The position numbers were made by a program, and so were the translations under genes. Below are positions 1-9,191 of a DNA stretch of 64,000 nt, piece after piece (position 1 is the stretch's first letter; every line of letters starts with the position of its first letter). Below the pieces are notes generated by a model that was given only the letters and a program-made list of their open reading frames with translations, searched no databases and was not told the origin of the DNA. Source of the stretch: Cloacibacterium rupense (lineage in GTDB: Bacteria > Bacteroidota > Bacteroidia > Flavobacteriales > Weeksellaceae); the NCBI RefSeq assembly GCF_014645495.1, contig NZ_BMLV01000001.1, forward strand, positions 417,996 through 481,995, read 5' to 3'.

Positions 1-39
1 GCTTTTGTGGTTAATTTTTTTTCATCGATTTTTTTAAAT

Positions 40-47
40 TAAATTTG
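40..47 (+). promoter_or_regulatory. -7 promoter box (TAAATTTG) before the permease gene
   Basis: TAAATTTG is an exact match to the Bacteroidota -7 element TAnnTTTG and lies 21 bases before the GTG start of the permease. A start point near base 54 would leave a leader of about 15 bases. No TTTG sits at the right distance upstream, so this may be a weak or chance box. Bases 1-39 hold no gene that can be identified. Confidence 0.3.
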
Positions 48-68
48 TGAAGTTTTTAAACAAAATCT

Positions 69-1040
69 GTGGAAAGCAAAAACTTCAAAGCTATTCTTAT
101 CATTCTCTCCATTTTGGTAATCATTTCGGTTGTCATTAATCTCAATATAGGATTTATAAAACTTAGTTTTGAAGATTTTTTTTATCAAAATTCTGAAAAT
201 TCTCAGATTGCTTCTCTTCGTATTAATCGGTTTTTAGCGATGCTATTGGCGGGAATCTCTATCCCGACTTCTGGTTTTTTGTTACAAGAATATTTTCAAA
301 ATCCTTTAGCTGGGCCGTCTGTTTTAGGGATTACTTCTGTTGCAAGTTTAAGCGTAGCTTTTTACATTTTTTTCTCTCAAGATCTTACTCTACCTGAATT
401 TTTACAAAATGGTTTCATCAGTATTTCCGCAATTCTCGGAAGTGTATTAATGATGAGTGTTTTGCTCATATTTTCTAGAAAATTTCAAGATAAATCTTAC
501 CTCATAATTTTCGGATTTTTGGTTTCTGCTTTGGCAGGAGCTGTAGTTTCTATTTTACAATTATACGCTGAAAATCAAAGTCTTAAAAATTACATTTTGT
601 GGAGTTTTGGCGCTAATAATCAGGTCACTAGTAATCAGTTGTTAGTTTTGTTCATCATCATTTTCATTGGATTATTTTTAAGCTTTAAAAGCATAAAACC
701 TTTAATTGGGAACAGTTTAGGAAATCAGTATGCAAAAAGTTTGGGGGTGAATTTAGAGCAATTGAAGTATTTTGTAATTATTGCTTCTTCCCTACTTTCT
801 GCTTCAGTTACTGCGTTTTTGGGCCCAATTTTATTTATAGGAATTGTAGTTCCGCATTTCAGTAGAATGATTTATTCACCTGCTAAACTATGGCAACAAT
901 GGATTTTGAATATGATTTTAGGAGTTTTTATTATGGAATTTTTTTCAATTATTTCAGAAGTTTCGCAATTCCCGATTAATGTGATTACGAGTTTATTTGG
1001 AGTACCTGTAATTTTGATGATGATTTTGAAGAGAAAATAA
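69..1040 (+). CDS. FecCD/BtuC-family ABC transporter permease
   Basis: Inner-membrane permease of an ABC importer for iron-siderophore, haem or cobalamin-type substrates. The 323-residue protein is almost entirely hydrophobic, with about nine membrane segments. It has family hallmarks: LAGISIPTSGFLLQEYFQNPLAGP near residues 60-84 and FLGPILFIGIVVPHFSRM near 253-270. The start is GTG at 69; an in-frame stop at 57-59 rules out a longer protein. The ATPase gene begins 3 bases after the stop, so the two are co-transcribed. The periplasmic binding protein is not in the window and may lie upstream. The substrate cannot be told from sequence. Confidence 0.9.
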   Translation: MESKNFKAILIILSILVIISVVINLNIGFIKLSFEDFFYQNSENSQIASLRINRFLAMLLAGISIPTSGFLLQEYFQNPLAGPSVLGITSVASLSVAFYIFFSQDLTLPEFLQNGFISISAILGSVLMMSVLLIFSRKFQDKSYLIIFGFLVSALAGAVVSILQLYAENQSLKNYILWSFGANNQVTSNQLLVLFIIIFIGLFLSFKSIKPLIGNSLGNQYAKSLGVNLEQLKYFVIIASSLLSASVTAFLGPILFIGIVVPHFSRMIYSPAKLWQQWILNMILGVFIMEFFSIISEVSQFPINVITSLFGVPVILMMILKRK

Positions 1041-1042
1041 AT

Positions 1043-1966
1043 ATGTTTTTAGAAATAAAAAATACAACAATCGGTTACCAGAAACCTCTTATTTCAGAGG
1101 TTAAAGCTTCATTGGATTTTGGTGATGTTTGTTTGTTGATTGGTAATAATGGGGTTGGTAAAACTACTTTAATTAAATCTATTCTTCATCAAATTTCACT
1201 TTTACAAGGCGATATTTTAATCAATAAAAAAAATATAAAAAAACTTTCCGACAAAGAAATTGCCGAACAAATTGCGGTAGTTTTCTCAAAGGCACAAATT
1301 CCTGCCAATTATACTACTGAAGATTTAATTTCACTCGGGAAATTCATTCATCTTCCTTTTTATTACAAGCTTGAAAAAGATGATTTGGAAGATGTTAACA
1401 ATATTATTTCTCAATTAAAACTAGAAGAATACAGAAATATTCCGCTTCAAAAATTATCAGACGGAAACCTCCAAAAAGCTTTTATTGGGCGAGCTTTAGC
1501 GCAAAATTCTCCAATAATAATTCTTGATGAACCTACCACTCATCTCGATGAAGACAATAAAATCAATATTTTAAAATTACTCAGAGATTTGGCTAAAAAC
1601 CACAACAAAATTATTCTTTTTTCTTCGCACGATTGGCGATTAGCCAAAGAATTTGCGGATAAAATTTGGTATATTAATGACCAAAAATTACAACAAGGTC
1701 TAGCTGAAGATATTCTTTTACAAAATGATTTGCTCACTAATCCTCGACTTTTTAGTATAAATGATGCATTTATTTCCCCAACAATTGAAGCTCCATTTCT
1801 AGAAAAAGAAATGCTCTATTCTGCGCTTCAAAAAAACTTTAAAAAAGACTTATCTAGTATTAAAATCAATTTTCGCGACACATTTTGGGAGATAAATTAT
1901 CAAAATAACAGCAATCAATGTCAAAGTATCGATGATTTACTAAATTCTATCAGAAATTACTTATAA
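1043..1966 (+). CDS. ABC transporter ATP-binding protein, FecE/BtuD type
   Basis: Cytoplasmic ATPase partner of the preceding permease. Walker A is GNNGVGKTTL (residues 34-43), the signature is LSDGN (138-142) in place of the usual LSGGQ, and Walker B with its catalytic glutamate is IIILDEP (158-164). The switch histidine is in SSHDW (near 194). At 307 residues it is about 50 longer than typical FecE proteins. The extra part is a C-terminal extension, after about residue 245, that I do not recognise. A non-canonical signature with Asp-Gly-Asn is tolerated in this family. Confidence 0.9.
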   Translation: MFLEIKNTTIGYQKPLISEVKASLDFGDVCLLIGNNGVGKTTLIKSILHQISLLQGDILINKKNIKKLSDKEIAEQIAVVFSKAQIPANYTTEDLISLGKFIHLPFYYKLEKDDLEDVNNIISQLKLEEYRNIPLQKLSDGNLQKAFIGRALAQNSPIIILDEPTTHLDEDNKINILKLLRDLAKNHNKIILFSSHDWRLAKEFADKIWYINDQKLQQGLAEDILLQNDLLTNPRLFSINDAFISPTIEAPFLEKEMLYSALQKNFKKDLSSIKINFRDTFWEINYQNNSNQCQSIDDLLNSIRNYL

Positions 1967-2072
1967 TCAATGGTTTTCATTGATAATTCTTTATTTCAAT
2001 TTTTCCATTACTATTCTCTACATAGTAATTAAATTATTCATTTTCAATAACTTAACTTTTTAGACTTAAAAG

Positions 2073-2118
2073 TATTATGCACGCATAGTATTTTTTTTAT
2101 ATTTGCTATGCACGCATA
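2073..2118 (+). promoter_or_regulatory. marR-fadNAE promoter with two MarR-type operators
   Basis: Two near-palindromes of identical sequence, TATGC-AC-GCATA, lie at 2076-2087 and 2107-2118. Their centres are 31 bp apart, close to three helical turns, so both face the same side of the DNA. Between them is TATATTTG (2098-2105), an exact TAnnTTTG -7 box. The second palindrome covers the predicted start point near 2112. The first lies in the -33 region, where no TTTG is present. The layout is that of an autorepressed operon. Binding by the adjacent MarR protein is inferred. Confidence 0.7.
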
Positions 2119-2129
2119 ACATTTTTAAA

Positions 2130-2582
2130 ATGGAAACTAAAAGTAAAGGAAAAGTAGAGAGTGTAGATTTATTATTGAAATCTGTTTGGTTGGCTGTTTC
2201 TAAGATGTACACCGAACAAGCTTCATTACATAATTCTACTGCAGTACAAGCATTAACATTATTAAAAATTGACCCCAAAGAAGGGACTAGAAGTACCAAT
2301 CTAGGTCCTAAAATGGCAATAGAACCTACTTCATTGACCAGAATTATAAAACTATTAGAAGACAATGGCTATATCTACAAAGAAAAAACTACAACAGACA
2401 AAAGAGAAGTTATCATAAAACTAACTGATAAAGGATTGAAATCCAGAAATCTATCAAAAGAAGTTGTTGTGAATTTTAACCAAAAAGTTGTAGAAAGAAT
2501 AGCTCCAGAAAAATTTGTTGTTTTCAAAGAAGTAATGAGCGATATTTTGAAAATAGCTAATGAAATGAATTTAAAAAGATAA
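2130..2582 (+). CDS. MarR-family transcriptional regulator of the fad operon
   Basis: Winged-helix regulator of 150 residues. The central part shows the MarR recognition helix and wing (TSLTRIIKLLEDNGYIYKE and TTDKREVIIKLTDKG, about residues 70-109 from this start). An upstream TTG at 2103 would add nine residues, but it lies inside the -7 box and second operator. ATG 2130 with MKM-free METKSKG is therefore preferred. The gap to fadN is 14 bases, so the regulator heads the beta-oxidation operon and probably represses it, with an acyl-CoA as likely ligand by analogy to other fatty-acid regulators. The ligand is not visible in the sequence. Confidence 0.88.
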   Translation: METKSKGKVESVDLLLKSVWLAVSKMYTEQASLHNSTAVQALTLLKIDPKEGTRSTNLGPKMAIEPTSLTRIIKLLEDNGYIYKEKTTTDKREVIIKLTDKGLKSRNLSKEVVVNFNQKVVERIAPEKFVVFKEVMSDILKIANEMNLKR

Positions 2583-2596
2583 AACAATATATAAAA

Positions 2597-4990
2597 ATGA
2601 AAAGACGAATAAAACACGTTACCGTTCTTGGTTCAGGAATCATGGGAAGCGGAATTGCAGCGCATTTTGCCAACATTGGCGTTGAAGTTCTCCTTCTTGA
2701 TATCATTCCGTTTGAATTGACGGAAGCTGAACAGAAAAGAGGTCTTACCAAAGAAGACAAAGCAGTACGAAACAGAATCGCTACCGAAAGTTTGGCGAAG
2801 TTGGTAAAAGCCAGCCCTGCTCTTTTGTACAAAAAAGAATTTGCCGACAGAATTTCAGTAGGAAATTTTGATGACGATTTACCAAAAATCAAAAATACAG
2901 ATTGGATTATAGAAGTTGTAGTAGAAAGATTAGACATCAAAAAATCGGTTTACGAAAAAATCGAACAATTCCGCAAACCTGGAACTTTGGTATCTTCTAA
3001 TACTTCTGGTATTCCTATTAATATGTTGGTAGAAGGTAGAAGTGATGATTTTAAACATTATTTCGCGGGAACTCATTTCTTTAATCCAGTAAGATATTTA
3101 CCACTTTTAGAAATTATTCCTACCAAAGATACAGATGCCGAAATCGTAAAATTCTATATGGAATATGGCGCTAAATTCTTAGGTAAAACTACCGTTTTAG
3201 CAAAAGATACTCCAGCTTTTATTGCCAATAGAATTGGGGTTTTCTCAATGATGAATTTACTTCACAACGTGAAATCTATCGGTTTGAATGTTACGGAAGT
3301 AGATAAATTAACGGGTCCTGTAATTGGCCGTCCGAAATCTGCGACTTTCAGAACTGCTGATGTAGTTGGTTTAGATACTTTGGTTCACGTTGCGAACGGA
3401 GTTCACGCTTCTGGTGTGGAAGATGAGCAATTTAAAGGAACTTTTGTTTTGCCAGATTACATCAATTTTATGATGGAAAACAAATGGCTCGGTTCTAAAA
3501 CGGACGGTGGTTTCTACAAAAAAGTGAAAACGGCCGATGGAAAATCTGAAATTCAAGGTTTGAATTTAGATTCTCTTCAATATGAATTACACGGTAAAGC
3601 AAATTTTGCAACGTTAGAACTCACGAAAAATATTGATAAACCAATTGATAGATTTAAAGTTTTAATTGGTGGAAAAGACAAAGCTGGTGAATTGTACAGA
3701 AAATCTTTAGGGGCACTTTTCGCTTATATTTCTCACAAAATTCCTGAAATTTCAGACGAACTGTACAAAGTAGATGATGCGATGAAAGCAGGTTTCGGTT
3801 GGGAAAACGGGCCCTTCGAAATTTGGGATGCAGTTGGAGTTCAAAAAGGAATAGAATTGGCTACAGAAGCTGGTTTCACGGTTTCAGATTGGGTGAAAGC
3901 TGTCGATTCTTTTTATAAAATAAATGATGAAGGACAAAGTATTTTCTTCGACAAAAACTCTGGAAATTACAATAATATTCCTGGTCAAGAAGCATTTATT
4001 ATTCTTGATAATATCAGAAAAAATAAAACTTTGTGGAGCAATTCTGGTTCTGCAATTCAAGATTTAGGAGACGGAATTATCAATTTTGAAATTCGTTCCA
4101 AAATGAATTCTTTGGGTGGCGAAGTTCTTGACGGATTGAATCGCGCTATTGATTTAGCAGAAAAAGAATACGATGGTTTAGTAATTGGAAATCAAGGCGC
4201 TAATTTCTCTGTTGGAGCCAATTTAGCCATGATTTTGATGATGGCAATCGAGCAAGATTGGGATGACCTGAACATGGCAATTGCTTATTTCCAAAAATCG
4301 ATGATGAGAGTTCGTTATTCTTCTGTGCCTGTGGTGGTAGCTCCACATGGTTTAACTCTTGGTGGCGGTTGTGAAATGACAATGCACGCTGATAAAGTAG
4401 TTGCTGCTGCTGAAACTTACATTGGTTTGGTAGAAACGGGAGTTGGTGTAATTCCTGGTGGTGGAGGAACGAAAGAATTTGCCTTAAGAACTTCTAAAGA
4501 ATTTGCGGCTGATGATGTGAAAAACAACAGAATGCGTGATGCTTTCATGAATATTGCAATGGGAAAAGTGGCAACTTCTGCTTATGAAGCTTTCGATATG
4601 GGAATTTTAGAAAACCATAAAGATATTGTGGTGGTCAACAAAAACAGACAAATTGCTGAAGCTAAAAAAGTAGCGAAACTAATGGCAGAACAAGGTTATA
4701 CGCAACCAATTCCTCAAAAAGTAAAAGTTCTTGGGCAAGGTGCATTAGGAATGTTCTATGTAGGAACAGATCAAATGGTAACAGGAAATTTCATTTCTGA
4801 ACACGATAAAAAAATAGCAGATAAATTGGCTTATGTAATGGTTGGTGGTAATCTTTCTGAACCAACTGTTGTTACAGAACAATATCTATTGAATCTTGAA
4901 AGAGAAGTATTCTTACAATTATGTGGTGAAAGAAAAACACTTGAACGTATTCAGTTTATGTTACAAAAAGGGAAACCGTTGAGAAACTAA
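2597..4990 (+). CDS. fadN: Bifunctional 3-hydroxyacyl-CoA dehydrogenase / enoyl-CoA hydratase
   Basis: Catalyses hydration and NAD-dependent oxidation in beta-oxidation. The 797-residue protein has the dehydrogenase first (Rossmann motif GSGIMGSGIAAHFA, about residues 12-25) and the hydratase last, with oxyanion-hole and catalytic regions at GGGCEM and VETGVGVIPGGGGT (about 590-630). This domain order and length match Bacillus FadN rather than E. coli FadB/FadJ, in which the hydratase comes first. FadA follows 20 bases downstream and then FadE, the same fadNAE gene order as in Bacillus. No key residue is missing. Confidence 0.93.
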   Translation: MKRRIKHVTVLGSGIMGSGIAAHFANIGVEVLLLDIIPFELTEAEQKRGLTKEDKAVRNRIATESLAKLVKASPALLYKKEFADRISVGNFDDDLPKIKNTDWIIEVVVERLDIKKSVYEKIEQFRKPGTLVSSNTSGIPINMLVEGRSDDFKHYFAGTHFFNPVRYLPLLEIIPTKDTDAEIVKFYMEYGAKFLGKTTVLAKDTPAFIANRIGVFSMMNLLHNVKSIGLNVTEVDKLTGPVIGRPKSATFRTADVVGLDTLVHVANGVHASGVEDEQFKGTFVLPDYINFMMENKWLGSKTDGGFYKKVKTADGKSEIQGLNLDSLQYELHGKANFATLELTKNIDKPIDRFKVLIGGKDKAGELYRKSLGALFAYISHKIPEISDELYKVDDAMKAGFGWENGPFEIWDAVGVQKGIELATEAGFTVSDWVKAVDSFYKINDEGQSIFFDKNSGNYNNIPGQEAFIILDNIRKNKTLWSNSGSAIQDLGDGIINFEIRSKMNSLGGEVLDGLNRAIDLAEKEYDGLVIGNQGANFSVGANLAMILMMAIEQDWDDLNMAIAYFQKSMMRVRYSSVPVVVAPHGLTLGGGCEMTMHADKVVAAAETYIGLVETGVGVIPGGGGTKEFALRTSKEFAADDVKNNRMRDAFMNIAMGKVATSAYEAFDMGILENHKDIVVVNKNRQIAEAKKVAKLMAEQGYTQPIPQKVKVLGQGALGMFYVGTDQMVTGNFISEHDKKIADKLAYVMVGGNLSEPTVVTEQYLLNLEREVFLQLCGERKTLERIQFMLQKGKPLRN

Positions 4991-5010
4991 TTTTTAAAAA
5001 TTTAAGAAAA

Positions 5011-6192
5011 ATGTCAAAAACAGCATATATAGTAGCAGGTTACAGAACAGCGGTGGGTAAAGCTCCGAAAGGGAGTTTAAGATTTACTAGACCCGATGTA
5101 ATGGCTGCAAAAGTTATAGAAAAATTGATGGCAGATTTGCCTCAGCTAGATAAAGATAGAATCGACGATTTAATTGTAGGAAATGCAATGCCAGAAGCAG
5201 AACAAGGCTTAAACGTGGCTCGTCTCATTTCTTTGATGGGATTAAATACTGATAAAGTTCCTGGAGTTACTGTAAACAGATATTGTGCATCTGGAAGTGA
5301 AGCCATTGCTATTGCTTCGGCAAAAATTCAAGCAGGAATGGCAGATTGTATCATTGCAGGTGGTGCAGAATCGATGTCTTTCATTCCGATGGGAGGTTAT
5401 AAGCCCGTTCCTGAAAGCCATTATGCAAAATCTAACCCAGATTATTATTGGGGAATGGGTTATACTGCAGAAGAAGTTGCTAAGCAATATAAAATTACAA
5501 GAGAAGAACAAGACCAATTTGCTTTTGAATCTCATCAAAAAGCTTTGAAAGCTTTAGCAGAAGGAAAATTTGCAAAAAGCATCGTTCCAGTTCCTGTAGA
5601 ATATAATTTCTTGGACGAAAATCAAAAAGTTCAAACCAAAAAATTTGATTTTTCGGTTGATGAAGGCCCAAGAGCCGATACTTCTTTAGAAGGTTTAGCA
5701 AGATTGAAACCAGTTTTCGCAGCTGGAGGTTCTGTTACAGCAGGGAATTCTTCTCAAATGTCTGATGGTGCTGCTTTCGTAGTAGTAATGTCCGAAGAAA
5801 TGGTAAAAGAGCTCAACCTTGAACCTATTGCAAGATTGGTTTCTTACGCAGCAGTTGGTTTAGAACCTAGAATTATGGGAGTTGGCCCAATTTACGCCAT
5901 TCCAAAAGCATTAAAACAAGCAGGACTTACACTTCAAGATATTGGTTTAATTGAATTGAACGAAGCTTTTGCTTCTCAATCAGTTGCAATCAAAAAAGAA
6001 TTAGGATTAAATCCTGAAATTCTGAATGTCAATGGTGGCGCAATTGCACTTGGTCATCCTCTTGGTTGTACAGGTACAAAATTAACGGTTCAACTTCTTG
6101 ACGAAATGAAACTTCGTGGCGTAAAATACGGAATGGTTTCTATGTGTGTAGGAACCGGACAAGGCGCTGCTTCTGTAATTGAACTATTGTAA
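5011..6192 (+). CDS. fadA: Acetyl-CoA acyltransferase (3-ketoacyl-CoA thiolase)
   Basis: Thiolytic cleavage of 3-ketoacyl-CoA, the last step of beta-oxidation. At 393 residues it is full length. The nucleophilic cysteine is in NRYCASGSEA (Cys92). The C-terminal active-site motifs GGAIALGHPLGCTG (His near 349) and CVGTGQG (Cys near 378) are intact. The gene is the second of the fadNAE operon, 20 bases after fadN. The long-chain enzyme role is inferred from operon context. A biosynthetic acetoacetyl-CoA thiolase would look similar but is unlikely here. Confidence 0.94.
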   Translation: MSKTAYIVAGYRTAVGKAPKGSLRFTRPDVMAAKVIEKLMADLPQLDKDRIDDLIVGNAMPEAEQGLNVARLISLMGLNTDKVPGVTVNRYCASGSEAIAIASAKIQAGMADCIIAGGAESMSFIPMGGYKPVPESHYAKSNPDYYWGMGYTAEEVAKQYKITREEQDQFAFESHQKALKALAEGKFAKSIVPVPVEYNFLDENQKVQTKKFDFSVDEGPRADTSLEGLARLKPVFAAGGSVTAGNSSQMSDGAAFVVVMSEEMVKELNLEPIARLVSYAAVGLEPRIMGVGPIYAIPKALKQAGLTLQDIGLIELNEAFASQSVAIKKELGLNPEILNVNGGAIALGHPLGCTGTKLTVQLLDEMKLRGVKYGMVSMCVGTGQGAASVIELL

Positions 6193-6214
6193 AATAAAAA
6201 AATTAATATATAAA

Positions 6215-7990
6215 ATGAGCACATTAAAAGGAGGAGAATTCCTAATAAAAGAAATAGAAGCTAAGAATATCTTCACGATGGAAGATTTTTCTGAGGAACA
6301 AAAAATGCTTCGCGACTCTGCAAGAGAATTTATAGATAAAGTAGTTGTTCCTAACAAAGAACGTTTCGAGAAAAAAGACTACTCTTTCACCGAAGAATGT
6401 ATGAAACAAATCGGTGAAATGGGATTCTTAGGAATCGCAGTTCCTGAAAATTACGGTGGTCTTGGTCTTGGTTTTGTTTCTACCATGATTTCTTGTGATT
6501 ATCTATCTGGTGCAACTGGTTCATTAGCAACTGCTTATGGAGCGCATACAGGTATTGGTACGCTTCCTATCCTATTGTACGGAACTGAAGCTCAAAAACA
6601 AAAATATTTACCAGATTTAGCGGCGGGAACTAAATTCGGAGCGTATTGTCTTACTGAACCTGATGCTGGTTCTGATGCAAATTCAGGAAAAACTAAAGCC
6701 AAACTTTCTGAAGACGGAAAACACTACATTATTAACGGACAAAAAATGTGGATTTCTAACGCAGGTTTTGCAGATACTTTTACATTCTTCGCAAAAATTG
6801 ACGATGATAAAAACATCACAGGTTTCGTAGTAAACAGAAGCGAGTTAGAAAATCCTGAAAGTTTAACTTTCGGTGAAGAAGAACACAAATTGGGAATTAG
6901 AGCTTCTTCTACTCGCCAAGTTTTCTTTAATGATATGAAAGTGCCTGTAGAATGTCTTCTTGGTGAAAGAAACAATGGTTTCAAAATCGCTTTAAATGCA
7001 TTAAACGTTGGTAGAATTAAATTAGCAGCAGCTTGTCTTGATGCTCAAAGAAGAATTTTCAATCTTTCTGTAAATTATGCTAATGAAAGAAAACAATTCA
7101 ACACTCCTATTGCAACTTTCGGTGCAATTAGAAAAAAATTAGCAGAAATGGCAACTGCAACTTTCGTTTCAGAAGCTGGTTCTTATAGAGCTGCGCAAGA
7201 TATTCAAGATAAAATTGATACTTTGGTTGCTGGAGGAATGAATCACCAAGAAGCTGAACTAAAAGGTGTGGAAGAATTTGCGGTAGAATGTTCTATCCTA
7301 AAAGTTTTTGTTTCTGATACTGCTCAAAACGCTGCAGATGAAGGAATTCAAATTTTTGGAGGAATGGGATTCTCTGAAGATACCCCAATGGAAGCAGCTT
7401 GGAGAGATGCCAGAATTTCTAGAATTTATGAAGGGACTAACGAAATCAACCGACTTCTTTCTGTGGGAATGTTGATTAAGAGAGCTTTCAAAGGTGAAAT
7501 TGATTTAATGTCTCCTGCAATGGCAGTTGGTAAAGAATTAATAGGAATTCCAAGTTTTGAAGTTCCTGACTATTCTGAATTTATGAGCGAAGAAAAAGCC
7601 ATTATCGCTAATCTTAAAAAAGTGTTCTTAATGGTTTCTGGTGCTGCTCTTCAAAAATATATGATGGAGATTGAAAAACAACAGCACTTGTTAATCAACG
7701 CTTCTGAAATATTGAACCAAATTTATATGGCAGAATCTGCTATTTTAAGAGTTGAAAAACATTTCGGACCTGATTCTGTAGAAGCTGCAATGGCTCAATT
7801 AAACCTTTACAAAGCGGTAGAAGCTGTAATTACTTCTGCTAAAGAAGGAATAATCTCTTTCGCTGAAGGTGATGAACAACGCATGATGCTTTCTGGTTTA
7901 AGAAGATTTACAAAATATACCAACCAGCCAAACGTTATTGCGTTAACTGAGAAAATTGCGAAACATTTTGTAGAGAAAAATTCATACTAA
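6215..7990 (+). CDS. fadE: Acyl-CoA dehydrogenase, long form
   Basis: FAD-dependent first step of beta-oxidation. At 591 residues it is the long form, with an extra C-terminal helical domain after about residue 400, like Bacillus FadE. Visible motifs are CLTEPDAGSDA in the FAD-binding middle domain, YANERKQF, and RIYEGTNEINR, which carries the usual catalytic-glutamate region. An upstream TTG at 6179 overlaps fadA; the start ATG 6215 (MSTLKGGEF) is preferred because it follows the fadA stop by 22 bases in an A-rich leader. It is the last gene of the operon and is followed by a strong terminator. Confidence 0.93.
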   Translation: MSTLKGGEFLIKEIEAKNIFTMEDFSEEQKMLRDSAREFIDKVVVPNKERFEKKDYSFTEECMKQIGEMGFLGIAVPENYGGLGLGFVSTMISCDYLSGATGSLATAYGAHTGIGTLPILLYGTEAQKQKYLPDLAAGTKFGAYCLTEPDAGSDANSGKTKAKLSEDGKHYIINGQKMWISNAGFADTFTFFAKIDDDKNITGFVVNRSELENPESLTFGEEEHKLGIRASSTRQVFFNDMKVPVECLLGERNNGFKIALNALNVGRIKLAAACLDAQRRIFNLSVNYANERKQFNTPIATFGAIRKKLAEMATATFVSEAGSYRAAQDIQDKIDTLVAGGMNHQEAELKGVEEFAVECSILKVFVSDTAQNAADEGIQIFGGMGFSEDTPMEAAWRDARISRIYEGTNEINRLLSVGMLIKRAFKGEIDLMSPAMAVGKELIGIPSFEVPDYSEFMSEEKAIIANLKKVFLMVSGAALQKYMMEIEKQQHLLINASEILNQIYMAESAILRVEKHFGPDSVEAAMAQLNLYKAVEAVITSAKEGIISFAEGDEQRMMLSGLRRFTKYTNQPNVIALTEKIAKHFVEKNSY

Positions 7991-8013
7991 AATTTGTTAA
8001 TTCAATTATATTC

Positions 8014-8049
8014 AAAAAAACCGCTTCTATTTTTGGAAGCGGTTTTTGT
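8014..8049. terminator. Bidirectional intrinsic terminator between fadE and the AraC gene
   Basis: Hairpin ACCGCTTC/GAAGCGGT flanked by A5 on the left and T5 on the right, so it has a U-tract in both directions. It lies between two convergent genes. Confidence 0.85.
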
Positions 8050-8991
8050 TTAAGAGACAATTTTATATTCTGAAAATAAATTGCGTTGATAGTTTTTCGG
8101 AGTCATTCCTTCAAAGGTTTTGAAGGTTTTTATTAAATGATTGGTGTCAGAAAAACCTGTTGCAAAAGCTACTTCTTTGATGCTGTAATTTTCTTTCAGT
8201 AATTCTTTTGCTCTTTTAATTCTTTGAAGCAAAATATATTCATTAGGCGATGTTCCGAGCTCGTATTTAAAAAGTTTAAAGAAATTCGATTTACTTACGA
8301 AAGCCAATTTTGCCAAATGTTCAATACTTAATTTTTGGTGTAAATTATTTTTGATATAATCAATGATGAAAGCCAATCTATTGCTGGTTTTTAGTTTATG
8401 AAAATCGTTTTCGATGAGTTTTCCGGCTTGTGTTTGCATCAATCTCACCAATAATTCTTTCAATGCCAAATCTGCCATAATATCTTTATTCATATTATCT
8501 TCCATGGCAATTCTCATCAAATTGTTGGTAGCAGAAGCTAAAGGTAAACTATTAAATAAATAAAACTGTTCACTAGAAATTCTCCAAGAACTGTTTTCAT
8601 CTACTTTCATGAATTTAGAATTGATGTAATTTAAAGAATCTTCCACAAAATCTGGACTGAAACTTAACGCAATGCATTGCGAAGGATTTTCATCTGCTTC
8701 AGGAAAATCTATTACCATCGTTTCTCCTTGAGAAACCAACACCGTTTCACCAGGAAAATAATCAAAATAATCTGTCTTATCTTCCAATTTCATGTGTTTT
8801 TTTCCTCTTAACATTGCCGTAAAAGTGAGGTCATTAAACTTTAGTTTAACATCTTCTGCCCTTTTATGGGTTTCAAACAGAGAAAATTCACAATTATTTA
8901 AGGTAAATGTAGTCTTATTTTCTATGATATTATTTAGTTGCTCTGGTGCCGTCAAATCAGGCATATAAAGCAAATTCTTGCCATTTTTCAT
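8050..8991 (-). CDS. AraC-family transcriptional regulator
   Basis: Regulator of 313 residues. The last 100 residues form the double helix-turn-helix of the AraC family: LSIEHLAKLAFVSKSNFFKLFK and SIKEVAFATGFSDTNHLIKTFK, ending GMTPKNYQ. The N-terminal two thirds would be the sensor domain, with beta-rich cupin-like stretches, and has no recognisable ligand signature. It is divergent from an aldehyde dehydrogenase, with 200 bp between the starts. That gap holds a direct repeat spaced as in AraC-type sites, so it most likely controls that gene. Confidence 0.88.
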   Translation of the reverse strand: MKNGKNLLYMPDLTAPEQLNNIIENKTTFTLNNCEFSLFETHKRAEDVKLKFNDLTFTAMLRGKKHMKLEDKTDYFDYFPGETVLVSQGETMVIDFPEADENPSQCIALSFSPDFVEDSLNYINSKFMKVDENSSWRISSEQFYLFNSLPLASATNNLMRIAMEDNMNKDIMADLALKELLVRLMQTQAGKLIENDFHKLKTSNRLAFIIDYIKNNLHQKLSIEHLAKLAFVSKSNFFKLFKYELGTSPNEYILLQRIKRAKELLKENYSIKEVAFATGFSDTNHLIKTFKTFEGMTPKNYQRNLFSEYKIVS

Positions 8992-9105
8992 CTTTAATTT
9001 TCGGGTAATTTTTTAATAAAATTGGTGTTGTGGCTAAATATATCATTTTTTTTCAATAAAAGAAGAATTATATTATCTTTTTGCTATATAAACTACATAA
9101 ATATT

Positions 9106-9149
9106 ATTATACTATCAATTTAGACGATTATACTATGACATTTGTCATA
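9106..9149 (+). promoter_or_regulatory. Candidate AraC-type binding site upstream of the aldehyde dehydrogenase
   Basis: The 10-mer ATTATACTAT occurs at 9106-9115 and again at 9127-9136. The repeat distance is exactly 21 bp, two helical turns, as in classical AraC half-site pairs. The second copy runs into the inverted repeat TATGACA-TT-TGTCATA (9134-9149). Together they lie 43-86 bp before the ATG of the dehydrogenase. Assignment to the adjacent AraC protein is inferred. Confidence 0.5.
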
Positions 9150-9191
9150 TTCTGGATACTTTGGCTTCATAAAAATTTTAAAACTATTTAT

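Noticed and set aside
1-42. 3' end of an upstream gene
   Set aside because: Two frames end in this segment with short hydrophobic tails, but neither can be tied to a family in so few codons.
9081-9191. N-terminal extension of the aldehyde dehydrogenase
   Set aside because: The added 37 residues would cross the direct repeat and palindrome and have no family support; ATG 9192 gives the standard length.
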